Counted from the stretch's first letter, positions 53,543 to 61,712 are shown. The stretch: 64,000 nucleotides of DNA from Terriglobus roseus DSM 18391 (GCF_000265425.1 NC_018014.1:4278001-4342000), one strand, 5' to 3'. Numbers and translations are program-made. Notes: a model not told the origin generated them from the sequence alone.

Positions 53543-53824
53543 ATGTATTCACTGCCGAGATGGAGAGCATACATATTCGCAATCGCTGTGTTTGCAGATG
53601 GACTCTCCATCCTCTGTATGGCGGCCTTGAGAATCGTCAGCCGACATTGGGATGGGTTGTATGGTCACGTTAACGATCTGAGTCTGTGGGTCGGACGTGG
53701 AGCAATCCTTGCTCTCCTGTCGTTCTGCCTTTGTTGGTTCGGCAATGGCTGGCGCAGAATCGCAGCACTGGTTGCGGCATTGGCTTGCTTCGGCGTTTGG
53801 CTACGCGAATCGTCTTCGGTTTAG
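53543..53824 (+). CDS. Second small 3-TM membrane protein, unknown
   Basis: 93-aa protein with three hydrophobic segments: YIFAIAVFADGLSILCMAAL, LWVGRGAILALLSFCLCWFG and IAALVAALACFGVWL. AGAGG lies close upstream of the ATG at 53543; a longer frame from 53411 overlaps the previous gene and the repeat and is rejected. Size and topology match the previous small protein, but I see no clear sequence identity. The gene is bracketed by two copies of the same 44-bp repeat. Confidence 0.55.
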   Translation: MYSLPRWRAYIFAIAVFADGLSILCMAALRIVSRHWDGLYGHVNDLSLWVGRGAILALLSFCLCWFGNGWRRIAALVAALACFGVWLRESSSV

Positions 53825-53834
53825 AGAGCTCTAA

Positions 53835-53878
53835 AGGCGCGCCGACACCTTAGCCTAGGCCGAAGGCCCGGGTAGAAC
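53835..53878 (+). repeat. TAGCC-family palindromic repeat, copy 2
   Basis: 44-bp unit, same orientation as copy 1: AGGCGCGCCGACA ... TAGCC ... GAA ... GGGTAGAAC. Stem CCTAGGCC (53854-53861) with GGCCCGGG (53865-53872), with one wobble and one mismatch. Confidence 0.85.
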
Positions 53879-53896
53879 GCACCACGAGAACCACCA

Positions 53897-53934
53897 AGGG
53901 CTGAAGGCCCGCTCGATAGCTCGGGCCTTCAGCC
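53897..53934 (+). repeat. Long palindrome upstream of vapB
   Basis: GGCTGAAGGCCCG (53899-53911) pairs perfectly over 13 bp with CGGGCCTTCAGCC (53922-53934). Its left 16 bases from 53897 are identical to 49902-49917 between hisG and hisD. No T-tract follows, so it is not an obvious intrinsic terminator. Confidence 0.85.
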
Positions 53935-53965
53935 TCGAGAGCCGACATCAAGGCGACGAGCGGCC

Positions 53966-53987
53966 GATATAGACTATGGTATATATC
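53966..53987 (+). promoter_or_regulatory. Candidate vapBC promoter/operator
   Basis: An inverted repeat GATATA (53966-53971) / TATATC (53982-53987) surrounds a possible -10 TATGGT (53975-53980), about 20 bases before the vapB ribosome binding site. It is the only strongly AT-rich patch for hundreds of bases. VapBC complexes usually bind such sites to repress their own operon. No good -35 was found. Confidence 0.5.
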
Positions 53988-54003
53988 ACGGGAGGAAGCG
54001 AAC

Positions 54004-54255
54004 ATGGAACGCACCGCAAAACTCTTCATGAACGGCCGCAGCCAGGCAGTCCGCCTTCCCAGCGAATTCCGCTTCGAGGGCGACGAGGTCAGCATCAGCA
54101 AGGACCCCTTGACAGGAGGGGTTCTACTCACGAGTAAAGACAAGAACTTCGACGAGTTCTTTCGGATGCGCGATGCACTCACGCAGTCCGAGCGCGATGA
54201 GTTCGTCATACCTCGTGACCGGAGCCCTGTACGCGTGCCAAAGCTCGTCAAATGA
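54004..54255 (+). CDS. vapB: VapB-type antitoxin (AbrB/SpoVT fold)
   Basis: 83-aa antitoxin. The N-terminal swapped-hairpin DNA-binding domain reads RTAKLFMNGRSQAVRLPSEF RFEGDEVSI, the classic VapB pattern. The C-terminal part with FDEFFRMRDAL would wrap the toxin. GGAGGA lies seven bases upstream. The gene overlaps vapC by 4 bases. It is inserted between hisB and hisH. Confidence 0.92.
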   Translation: MERTAKLFMNGRSQAVRLPSEFRFEGDEVSISKDPLTGGVLLTSKDKNFDEFFRMRDALTQSERDEFVIPRDRSPVRVPKLVK

Positions 54256-54665
54256 CGCGTTTCCTTCTCGATACCAATATCATCAGCTATCTGGTCCGGG
54301 GCGACTATCCAGCGTTGGACCTCAAATTCAATGAGCGCAAAAATCACTGCGTTATTTCGACGATCTGCGAAGCAGAGACGCGCTTCGGTCTGGCGCTCCT
54401 TCCCCGCGAAGCCAAGATCACCGCGCCAACCGAACGCTTCCTGCGCATCATCGCCATTCAGCCTTGGGATTCGGACTGTGCGGTGCAATATGCTCTACTC
54501 GCCGCGAAACAAAAGCGCTTGGGAAAACCGCTCGCAACGATGGATGCTCTTATTGCCGCCCACGCACTCGCACACGACTTCGTCCTGATCTCCAACGACG
54601 CAGCCTTCCGCCAGGTCAAAGGCCTCAAACTAGAAGACTGGACAAAGGGTCCACAACGCACATGA
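54252..54665 (+). CDS. vapC: VapC-type toxin (PIN-domain RNase)
   Basis: 137-aa PIN-domain endoribonuclease, often specific for initiator tRNA or rRNA in known cases. Catalytic acids are visible: Asp in FLLDTNIISYLV (residue 7), Glu in ISTICEAETRFG (about 40-42), Asp in LATMDALIAAHAL (about 98) and Asp in LISNDAAFRQV (about 115). All are present, so it is probably active. The stop TGA (54663-54665) overlaps the hisH ATG (54662-54664). Confidence 0.93.
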   Translation: MTRFLLDTNIISYLVRGDYPALDLKFNERKNHCVISTICEAETRFGLALLPREAKITAPTERFLRIIAIQPWDSDCAVQYALLAAKQKRLGKPLATMDALIAAHALAHDFVLISNDAAFRQVKGLKLEDWTKGPQRT

Positions 54666-55270
54666 TCCAAGTCATCGACTACAAAGCGGGCAATCTCACC
54701 AGCGTCGTCAAGGCGCTCAACTTCCTCGGTGCCGAAACGCACATCACGCAGTCGCCAGACGACGTACGCAACGCCGACAAGATCGTCCTCCCCGGCGTCG
54801 GCCACTTCCGCGCCACGCAGTTGCTGCATGACCTGCAACTGACTGAGGCGACGCGCGAGGCCATCGCACGCGGCGTGCCCTTCCTCGGTATCTGCGTGGG
54901 CCTTCAGTGGCTCTACAACGGCTCCACTGAAGCGGACAGCACCGACGGCCTCTGCAACTTCGATGGCAAGTGCGAGCGCTTCCCCGCGACCTACAACGGC
55001 GAAGAGCTGAAGAGCCCGCACGTCGGCTGGAACTCCCTCGAAGACATTCGCCCCGACTCGAAGCTGCTGCGCGGCATCGCGCCCGGAGCGTTCGTCTACT
55101 ACACCCACTCCTGGCGAGCCCCCGTCGACGCCGACACCGCAGCCACCACCAGCTACGGCGGCGCGTTCACTGCAGCGGTCGAACGCAACAACGTGATGGG
55201 CGTGCAGTTTCACCCGGAAAAATCCGGCGACACCGGCCTGCAGTTACTTCGTAACTTCGTGGAGCTGTAA
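54662..55270 (+). CDS. hisH: Imidazole glycerol phosphate synthase, glutaminase subunit
   Basis: 202-aa class I glutamine amidotransferase that feeds ammonia to HisF. Start IQVIDYKAGNLTSVVKALNF, nucleophile Cys in FLGICVGLQWLYNGS (about 79), and His-Glu in MGVQFHPEKSGDTG (about 183-185) are intact. The ATG overlaps the vapC stop, so hisH initiation is probably coupled to vapC translation; no separate strong ribosome binding site is seen (GGTCCACAACGCAC upstream). The stop overlaps the next start (TAATG). Confidence 0.96.
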   Translation: MIQVIDYKAGNLTSVVKALNFLGAETHITQSPDDVRNADKIVLPGVGHFRATQLLHDLQLTEATREAIARGVPFLGICVGLQWLYNGSTEADSTDGLCNFDGKCERFPATYNGEELKSPHVGWNSLEDIRPDSKLLRGIAPGAFVYYTHSWRAPVDADTAATTSYGGAFTAAVERNNVMGVQFHPEKSGDTGLQLLRNFVEL

Positions 55271-55794
55271 TGCTCGCTCGTTACACGATGAACTTCGAAG
55301 ACTTCAAACATGCGCAGATACTCTGCTATCGCAGGAAGAAATTCGGTGCGCTACGCATGGCCATCTGGGTGTGGGTACTCCCGGTCCTCGGTCTAGTTTG
55401 CGCGGCGATCCTCGCGTGGGACATCACTGCCCGCCACTTCGCATTCACTCCGTTGGCAGGAGGCGTCCTGGCCGCGCTTACAGGGTTTGGTCTCTTCGTT
55501 CTTGTAATGCGCCCGGTCAACGTCCGTCGTCTCTACAAACAGATGAAAAATGGGCGGCCCGAAAACGAGCCGGTGGAGCTGGAAATTGAGGGCGACGAAA
55601 TGATCTCGCGGCTGCCAGGCCTCAGCGAAGGCCGCTTCCGTCGAGCGGCTGTGGTCGACTTCGCGGAAGATGACCACATCGCTCTTCTGTTTGTTGCGAA
55701 GAACAAGTTTCTCCTGGTGCCGAAGCGGGCCCTCAACGAAAGCCAATGGGCTGCTGTCCACGCATGGCTCGATACCTCAAAGGTGAATATTTAA
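55270..55794 (+). CDS. YcxB-like two-TM membrane protein between hisH and hisF
   Basis: 174-aa protein with an N-terminal soluble stretch ([20 protein letters not shown]), two TM helices ([18 protein letters not shown] and [19 protein letters not shown]), and a cytosolic beta-rich domain ending [20 protein letters not shown], the pattern of YcxB-like C-terminal domains. Function unknown. It overlaps hisH and hisF by single bases (TAATG at both ends), so it is translationally coupled to the two subunits of one enzyme. Confidence 0.75.
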   Translation: MLARYTMNFEDFKHAQILCYRRKKFGALRMAIWVWVLPVLGLVCAAILAWDITARHFAFTPLAGGVLAALTGFGLFVLVMRPVNVRRLYKQMKNGRPENEPVELEIEGDEMISRLPGLSEGRFRRAAVVDFAEDDHIALLFVAKNKFLLVPKRALNESQWAAVHAWLDTSKVNI

Positions 55795-56594
55795 TGCTAA
55801 CCAAACGAATCATCGCCTGCCTCGACGTACGCGGAGGCCGCGTCGTCAAAGGTATCCAGTTCGTCGACATCATCGACGCCGGTGACCCCGCCGAACTCGC
55901 GCACCGCCACGCCGCCGCCGGCGCAGATGAGATCGTGCTGCTCGACATCACCGCCACGCACGAAGGCCGAGGCACACTCCTCGACACCGTAAAGCGAACT
56001 GCCGACAAGCTCTTCATCCCCTTCACCGTCGGCGGCGGCATTCGCTCCGCAGAAGACGCCGAGAGCGTCTTCCTCGCAGGCGCGGACAAGGTCAGCATCA
56101 ACTCCTCCGCTATCGCGCGGCCCGAACTCATCGGCGAGATCGGCGCCTCCTTCGGTGCACAGGCAGTCATCGTCGCCATCGACGCGAAACGCAACGCAAC
56201 CTCCAGCGATCCCGTCGGGGACGCCGAGGTCTACGTCAGCGGTGGCCGCAAGAACACCGGCCTCAAAGTCGTCGAATGGGCGATCGAAGCCGAGCAGCGC
56301 GGCGCGGGCGAGATCTTGCTCACCAGCATGGACTCCGACGGCCGTCGCACCGGCTTCGACGACGACCTGACCGCACGCGTCTCGCAGGCCGTCCAGATCC
56401 CCGTCATCGCCAGCGGAGGCGCCGGCAATGCACAGCACTTCGCCGACGTCTTCAGCCACGCAAAGGGCGGCGGCCACGCCGACGCAGCACTCGCCGCCAG
56501 CATCTTCCACTTCGGCATCACCGATTCCTGGGAGCTGAAGCGCGAACTCGCCGCCCAGGGCGTCCCCGTCCGGCTTCAGACGCCAGTCCGCTGA
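55794..56594 (+). CDS. hisF: Imidazole glycerol phosphate synthase, cyclase subunit
   Basis: 266-aa (beta/alpha)8 barrel that makes IGP and AICAR from PRFAR and ammonia. Catalytic Asp in [20 protein letters not shown] (residue 11) and Asp in [10 protein letters not shown] (about 130) are present, along with [34 protein letters not shown] and [21 protein letters not shown] lies seven bases upstream of the ATG. It follows the YcxB-like gene with TAATG overlap. Confidence 0.97.
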   Translation: MLTKRIIACLDVRGGRVVKGIQFVDIIDAGDPAELAHRHAAAGADEIVLLDITATHEGRGTLLDTVKRTADKLFIPFTVGGGIRSAEDAESVFLAGADKVSINSSAIARPELIGEIGASFGAQAVIVAIDAKRNATSSDPVGDAEVYVSGGRKNTGLKVVEWAIEAEQRGAGEILLTSMDSDGRRTGFDDDLTARVSQAVQIPVIASGGAGNAQHFADVFSHAKGGGHADAALAASIFHFGITDSWELKRELAAQGVPVRLQTPVR

Positions 56595-56663
56595 TCGCAC
56601 GATCGCCCGAAGCCCACTAACTGTCGCGCATCCTACACAGTCAATAGACAAGGGTGACGGGTA

Positions 56664-59405
56664 ATGGGCGAAGCAAAGGTAACGGCAGAACAGCAACGGC
56701 TCGACGAGAATCGCACGCGGGTCAAGAACTGGCAGCGATGGGGCACCTACCTGCCCGAACGCCAGTGGGGCGTCGTGCGTGAGGACTACTCCGCCGACGG
56801 CAACGTCTGGGCGTCCTTCCCCTATGAGATGGGCCAGTACCGCGCCTACCGCTGGGGCGAGGACGGCCTCCTGGGCTGGACCGACCGCCAGTGCCGCCTC
56901 TGCTTCTCCACCGCACTGTGGAACGGCCAGGACGTCACCCTGAAGGAACGCCTCTTCGGCCTCGGCAACACCGAGGGCAATCACGGCGAAGACGTCAAAG
57001 AGCAGTTCTATTACCTCGACGCCACACCCACGCACGCCTACTGCAAATCCCTCTACAAGTACCCTCAAAAAGCCTTCCCCTACGACGACCTGCGCGCCGA
57101 GAACAAGCGCCGCGGCTACGACCAGCCCGAGTACGAACTCCTTGACACCGGCATCTTCGAGGAGAGCCGCTACTTCGACGTCTTCATCGAGTACGCCAAG
57201 GCCGACGCGGAAGACACCCTCATCCGCATTACCGCATGGAATCGCGGCCCCGACGCAGCACCGCTCACGCTGCTACCGCAACTCACACTGCGCAACAACT
57301 GGTCCTGGAAGAACCTCGAAGCCACCGGCAACACCCGCCCCATCATCCAGCAGACCGGCGACCACAGCGTCCGTGCCGACCACAAGGTGCTGGGCGCCTA
57401 CGCCTTCTATCCCATCGAGGGAAACGCCCTCACACCGGAGCGCCTGGTCTTCACCGAGAACGACAGCAACATGAAGCGCCTCGACCCCAACTACGGCGGC
57501 GGGGCTCACTTCAGCAAGGACGCCTTCGACCGGCTGATCGTGCACGGCGAAGCAGACGCCGTAAAGGACAAGGACGGCACCAAATGCGCACTCCTCTATC
57601 GCACCGACATCGCACCCGGCGCCAGCGTCACGCTGTACCTGCGTCTTGTCCGCGTCGATCAGCGCAGCGAGAGCGAGCCCGACCACCGCAGTACCGACAT
57701 CGTCCCGCCCACCATCACACTCGCCGACGCAGAGGGCATCTTCGCAAAGCGCATCGCAGAGGCCGATGACTTCTACGCAGGCATCATCCCGCAGGAAGCC
57801 ACCACCGAAGAGTGCCGCGTCTCACGCCAGGCTTACGCTGGCCTGCTGTGGTGCAAGCAGTTCTACTACTTCATCGCAGAGCAGTGGATGTCCGGCGACA
57901 GCACACAGATCGCGCCACCACCCGAACGCATGAAGAAGAGCGCGGAGTGGCGCCACCTCTTCTGTCGCGACATCCTCTCCATGCCCGACAAGTGGGAGTA
58001 CCCATGGTTCGCCGCCTGGGACACAGCCTTCCACATGATCCCCATGGCGCGCATCGATCCCGAGTTTGCCAAGGCCCAGCTCCTGCTTCTCCTGCGCGAG
58101 TGGTATATGCACCCCAACGGGCAGATGCCTGCCTACGAGTTCGCCTTCGGTGACGTCAACCCGCCCGTGCACGCATGGGCCGTGTGGCACGTCTATCGCA
58201 TGGGCGTGGATGACGAAGGCGTAGGCGATCTCGACTTCCTCGAGCGCGCCTTCCAGAAGCTGATGTTGAACTTCACCTGGTGGGTCAACCGCAACGACGA
58301 AAAGGGTCGCAATCTCTTCGGCGGCGGCTTCCTCGGGCTCGATAACATCGGCGTCTTCGACCGATCGGTCTCGCTGCCAGACGGCGTCTGCCTGCACCAG
58401 GCTGACGGCACCGCGTGGATGGGACTCTACTGCTCCGTGATGCTGCAGATCGCGCTTGAGCTCGCACACCAGCGCTCCCTTGCCTACGAAGACATCGCCA
58501 GCAAGTTCTTCGAGCACTACATCGCCGTCATCGACGCCATCAACTCCGTCGGCGGAGACGGTCTGTGGGATGAGGAGCATGGCTTCTACTTCGACGAGCT
58601 CGAACATGACTCCGGCGATAGCACCCCGCTCAAGGTCCACTCCATGGTCGGCATCGCACCGCTCTTCGCCGTCTGCATCATGAAGCGAGGCACCGTAGAC
58701 GGCCTCCGCGACTTCGAGAAACGCACGAAGTGGTTCCTGAACTACAAGCCTCAGCTCTCTAACTACGTCAGCACGGCCAACGTCAGCAACGAAGAGATCA
58801 ACGGCTCCCGTTGGATCGCCATTGCACCGCGCGCGCGTCTGGAACGCATCCTGCGACGCGTGCTGGATGAGGCTGAGTTCCTCTCGCCCCACGGCATTCG
58901 CGCGTTGTCACGCTACCACTACGACAACCCCTTCCAGACCGAACTGCATGGGCAGCACTTCACCGTGCGCTACGTCCCCGCCGAGGGCGACAGCGGCATG
59001 TTCGGCGGCAACAGCAACTGGCGCGGCCCCGTTTGGTTCCCCATGAACATGCTGCTGCTCAACGCGCTCGAGCGCTACTACCTCGTCTATGGCGATGACC
59101 TCAAGCTCGAATACCCCACCGGCAGCGGCGAGATGCACACCCTCGTCGAAATCTCCGAGAGCATCGCGCGGCGCCTCGTCAACCTCTTCCTGCCTGACAA
59201 AGACGGCTATCGTCCCAGCCACGGCAAGGAGCATCGCTACGCCAGCGATCCCCACTGGAAAGACCTCATCCTTTTCAGCGAATACTTCGACGGCGACACC
59301 GGCCGCGGTCTCGGCGCATCGCACCAGACCGGCTGGACCGCGCTCGCAGCCACACTCATCAACGCGCTCTACACCCGCCGAGACGTGCGCAATCGAGCGC
59401 AGTAG
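56664..59405 (+). CDS. Large glucosidase, GH63/MGH1-like, cytosolic
   Basis: 913-aa protein without signal peptide. It has an N-terminal beta-sandwich (about 20-330; RWGTYLPERQWGVVREDYSA, TAWNRGPDAAPLTLLPQLTL) and a C-terminal (alpha/alpha)6 barrel. Barrel motifs are PDKWEYPWFAAWDTAFHMIP, NGQMPAYEFAFGDVNPPVHA, DGLWDEEHGFYFDEL and NSNWRGPVWFPMN. Family members hydrolyse alpha-glucosides or mannosylglycerate-type compatible solutes. It starts 69 bases after hisF, so it may be read from the same transcript, although no link to histidine is known. Confidence 0.85.
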   Translation: MGEAKVTAEQQRLDENRTRVKNWQRWGTYLPERQWGVVREDYSADGNVWASFPYEMGQYRAYRWGEDGLLGWTDRQCRLCFSTALWNGQDVTLKERLFGLGNTEGNHGEDVKEQFYYLDATPTHAYCKSLYKYPQKAFPYDDLRAENKRRGYDQPEYELLDTGIFEESRYFDVFIEYAKADAEDTLIRITAWNRGPDAAPLTLLPQLTLRNNWSWKNLEATGNTRPIIQQTGDHSVRADHKVLGAYAFYPIEGNALTPERLVFTENDSNMKRLDPNYGGGAHFSKDAFDRLIVHGEADAVKDKDGTKCALLYRTDIAPGASVTLYLRLVRVDQRSESEPDHRSTDIVPPTITLADAEGIFAKRIAEADDFYAGIIPQEATTEECRVSRQAYAGLLWCKQFYYFIAEQWMSGDSTQIAPPPERMKKSAEWRHLFCRDILSMPDKWEYPWFAAWDTAFHMIPMARIDPEFAKAQLLLLLREWYMHPNGQMPAYEFAFGDVNPPVHAWAVWHVYRMGVDDEGVGDLDFLERAFQKLMLNFTWWVNRNDEKGRNLFGGGFLGLDNIGVFDRSVSLPDGVCLHQADGTAWMGLYCSVMLQIALELAHQRSLAYEDIASKFFEHYIAVIDAINSVGGDGLWDEEHGFYFDELEHDSGDSTPLKVHSMVGIAPLFAVCIMKRGTVDGLRDFEKRTKWFLNYKPQLSNYVSTANVSNEEINGSRWIAIAPRARLERILRRVLDEAEFLSPHGIRALSRYHYDNPFQTELHGQHFTVRYVPAEGDSGMFGGNSNWRGPVWFPMNMLLLNALERYYLVYGDDLKLEYPTGSGEMHTLVEISESIARRLVNLFLPDKDGYRPSHGKEHRYASDPHWKDLILFSEYFDGDTGRGLGASHQTGWTALAATLINALYTRRDVRNRAQ

Positions 59406-59407
59406 CG

Positions 59408-59440
59408 CGGGTGCCCCACGTCTCGCTTTTGAGACGTGGG
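59408..59440 (+). repeat. Head-type palindromic repeat (copy D), after the GH63-like gene
   Basis: Head CGGGTGCCCCA, perfect 10-bp arms CCCACGTCTC (59415-59424) and GAGACGTGGG (59431-59440) with a 6-base loop. Begins three bases after the glucosidase stop; one base different from the copy inside hisC. Confidence 0.9.
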
Positions 59441-59471
59441 ATGCGTTACATCGACGCGGAAAAAGCAAGCA

Positions 59472-60458
59472 CTAGCGAACCGCTATCGGCCCATCCGCCA
59501 ACACCGGTCCGAACTCTGGCGAGCCGTCAGCGTTCCACGTGAACCGTTGCGCTCGTGTCGCCCGATTTGCTGTCCTCGCGTCATCGGCGGGCATCGCTGC
59601 GTAGAGCAGCCACTCCGTGCCGTCCTTCGCGTGCGCAAACGTGCCGCGCCCCGTGCCGACAATGCCGACGGCCGGGTTCTGCGTCAGGATGGGATGGTCT
59701 GTCTTGATCCAGTTCCTGCGCTGCAGTGGATCACCGCCCTGGAACGTCAGCAGGCCCAGGCAGTAGAAGGTCGAGGCCGTGTCCGAGCCGCTGTACACGA
59801 TGAAGGCCTTGCCCGCGTGGTACAGCGCCGTCGGTCCCTCGTTCACCGGATAGTTCTTCGGGCTGCCGGCACCCTTCTCCCACGGATACTCCGGCTCCGC
59901 GATCAGCACCTTCTCGCCCACGGGCTTCATCGGCTCGCCCAGTCTCACCATGTAGATCGCATTCTCACCACCGCCGACGCCCACATACATCAGGTAGGTC
60001 TTGCCCTTTACGGTCAGCACGGACGGATCGATGGCCTCTCGCTCCAGGTCGAGCGGGCCGCGATAGGTGTACGTGCCCAGCGGATCATCCGTATCGGACT
60101 GCAGCACGTAGATCGCGTGCTTCTCCGTACCCACCCGTGCCGTGAAATAGATCCACCACGAACCCTTGATGTGCCACAGCGTCGGCGACCACACCTCGCG
60201 CATACCCTCGACAGCGTTGAAGACGACCTTTGAGTCAGTCGCCGCAGTCGCTGGCGTAGGGCCGCTCCAGATGGTGACATTGTTGCGCGCAGTCGCCAGC
60301 AGCAGGTACCTGCCGTCGACGGGCATCCACGTAATGAAGGGATCGGCGTGCTGCAGGATAGGGTTCGACGGGCCAACGTTGGTCTGGCCCACGGCAGCGA
60401 GAGCGCCTGCGCAAAGTGTCAGGAACAGCAGCAAGCGGCACAGAGTCTTAACCGGCAT
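59472..60458 (-). CDS. Secreted five-bladed propeller glycosidase, GH43-like
   Basis: 328-aa exported protein. Signal peptide PVKTLCRLLLFLTLCAGALA. GH43-type acidic residues can be followed: Asp in LQHADPFITWMPVDGRYLLL, Asp in REAIDPSVLTVKGKTYLMYV and Glu in YPVNEGPTALYHAGKAFIVY. These are the positions of the catalytic base, pKa modulator and acid in the family. Probably acts on arabinose- or xylose-containing glycans. It is convergent to the glucosidase gene and divergent from hisA. Confidence 0.8.
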   Translation of the reverse strand: MPVKTLCRLLLFLTLCAGALAAVGQTNVGPSNPILQHADPFITWMPVDGRYLLLATARNNVTIWSGPTPATAATDSKVVFNAVEGMREVWSPTLWHIKGSWWIYFTARVGTEKHAIYVLQSDTDDPLGTYTYRGPLDLEREAIDPSVLTVKGKTYLMYVGVGGGENAIYMVRLGEPMKPVGEKVLIAEPEYPWEKGAGSPKNYPVNEGPTALYHAGKAFIVYSGSDTASTFYCLGLLTFQGGDPLQRRNWIKTDHPILTQNPAVGIVGTGRGTFAHAKDGTEWLLYAAMPADDARTANRATRAQRFTWNADGSPEFGPVLADGPIAVR

Positions 60459-60531
60459 GATCGGATTTTATGCCTGCCGATGGAGCACCTTCCCACAACG
60501 CACCTCACTGCTTTGAGACAATCGAAGGGAC

Positions 60532-61233
60532 ATGTTAATTCCTTCCATTGATTTGATGAATGGCCAGATCGTCCAGCTTGTGCAGGGCGAGAAGCTGAAG
60601 CTTGCCTTCGACGACTTCGAGTACTGGATCACCCGCTTTGAGAAGTACCCGCTCGTGCAGCTCATCGATCTCGATGCCGCCATGCGTCAGGGCGACAACC
60701 GCAAACTCATTCAGCAGTTCACCTCGCGCCTCACCTGCCAGGTCGGCGGCGGTCTGCGCACGGCAGACGACGGCAAGGCCATGCTCGACCTCGGCGCCAG
60801 GCGCGTCATCTACGGCTCAACGCTCTTCGGCGGCGATAACGAGGCCGACCGCAAGCGTCACCCCATCATGAACCTCGACTTCGCCGCCTCGCTCAATAAG
60901 GCGCTTGGCGAAGAGCAGCTCGTCTTCTCCGTCGACACCAAGGCCGGCAAGGTCGCAGTGAAGGGCTGGAAGGAACAGGTCGATCTCACGCCGGAAGAGG
61001 CCGTCACCTGGCTCGAGAACGACTGCGCAGCCTTCCTCTACACCCATGTCGACACCGAGGGCACCATGAGCGGCTTTCCGATCGACGTCGCCGCCATCCT
61101 GCGCGCCTGCACGGCAAAGCAGCTCATCGTCGCGGGTGGCATCAAGGAACAGAAAGAGATCGACGACCTGGACGCTATGGGCGTGGATGCTGTCGCCGGC
61201 ATGGCCGTCTACAGCGGTGCGATGCAGGCCTAG
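60532..61233 (+). CDS. hisA: ProFAR isomerase HisA
   Basis: 233-aa (beta/alpha)8 isomerase converting ProFAR to PRFAR. MLIPSIDLMNGQIVQLVQGE contains the catalytic base Asp (residue 7); the second catalytic Asp is in LVFSVDTKAGKVAVKGW (about 128). Phosphate loops CQVGGGLRT and IVAGGIKE are intact. GAAGGG lies just upstream of the ATG. It is separated from hisF by the glucosidase gene and by a gene on the other strand, so it must have its own promoter. It ends in CTAG, which also forms the stop of the convergent response regulator. Confidence 0.95.
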   Translation: MLIPSIDLMNGQIVQLVQGEKLKLAFDDFEYWITRFEKYPLVQLIDLDAAMRQGDNRKLIQQFTSRLTCQVGGGLRTADDGKAMLDLGARRVIYGSTLFGGDNEADRKRHPIMNLDFAASLNKALGEEQLVFSVDTKAGKVAVKGWKEQVDLTPEEAVTWLENDCAAFLYTHVDTEGTMSGFPIDVAAILRACTAKQLIVAGGIKEQKEIDDLDAMGVDAVAGMAVYSGAMQA

Positions 61234-61712
61234 AATCTGGGTTGAACCGTTCTCAACTTCTGCACCAGCTCTTCCGGATGCATCGGCTTGGCGGCTATGG
61301 TGAACCCCTGGTCGCCAATCTGCTGCGCGTGCATCGAAGCCGTTGTTGAGGCTTGGCCAGAGAACAGCAACACCTTCAGATTTGGAATTTTCCGTTCCAT
61401 GGCCATCGCCAGATCGATACCGTTGAGCTTCGGCATCATCACATCGGCCAGCAGATAATCGGGGCGAAAGCTCTCTGCCAGATGCAAGGCGTCTACGCCG
61501 CTGTAGGCACAGAACGCGTCAAAGCCATGCATGTTGAAGATCTGCGTCAACGTGTCCGCGATCAGCCGTTCGTCATCCACGATCAGCACGCGCGGCAACG
61601 CGGTGCCGCGCGTCTTGCCGGACAGATCCGACTTGCCATCCAGAAGAGGGCCGCTTCCATCTAGCCCCCGCACCAGGTCGTATCTCGAGACGCCTTCATA
61701 GCTCAGAAACAT
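61230..61712 (-). CDS. Single-domain response regulator
   Basis: 160-aa protein with one receiver domain (about 40-158). VLIVDDERLIADTLTQIF holds the acidic pocket, YLLADVMMPKLNGIDLAMAM the phosphorylated Asp (about 90), VLLFSGQAST the switch Ser region, and IAAKPMHPEELVQKL the conserved Lys. No output domain. The N-terminal 38 residues are extra and may not be translated. The start overlaps the kinase gene end by 17 bases, so the two form a pair. Confidence 0.9.
   Translation of the reverse strand: MFLSYEGVSRYDLVRGLDGSGPLLDGKSDLSGKTRGTALPRVLIVDDERLIADTLTQIFNMHGFDAFCAYSGVDALHLAESFRPDYLLADVMMPKLNGIDLAMAMERKIPNLKVLLFSGQASTTASMHAQQIGDQGFTIAAKPMHPEELVQKLRTVQPRF

Noticed and set aside
53897..53934. 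Intrinsic terminator separating hisB from vapB
   Set aside because: The 13-bp stem is strong but lacks any T-tract on the plus strand; its half is repeated elsewhere, so it is treated as a repeat.
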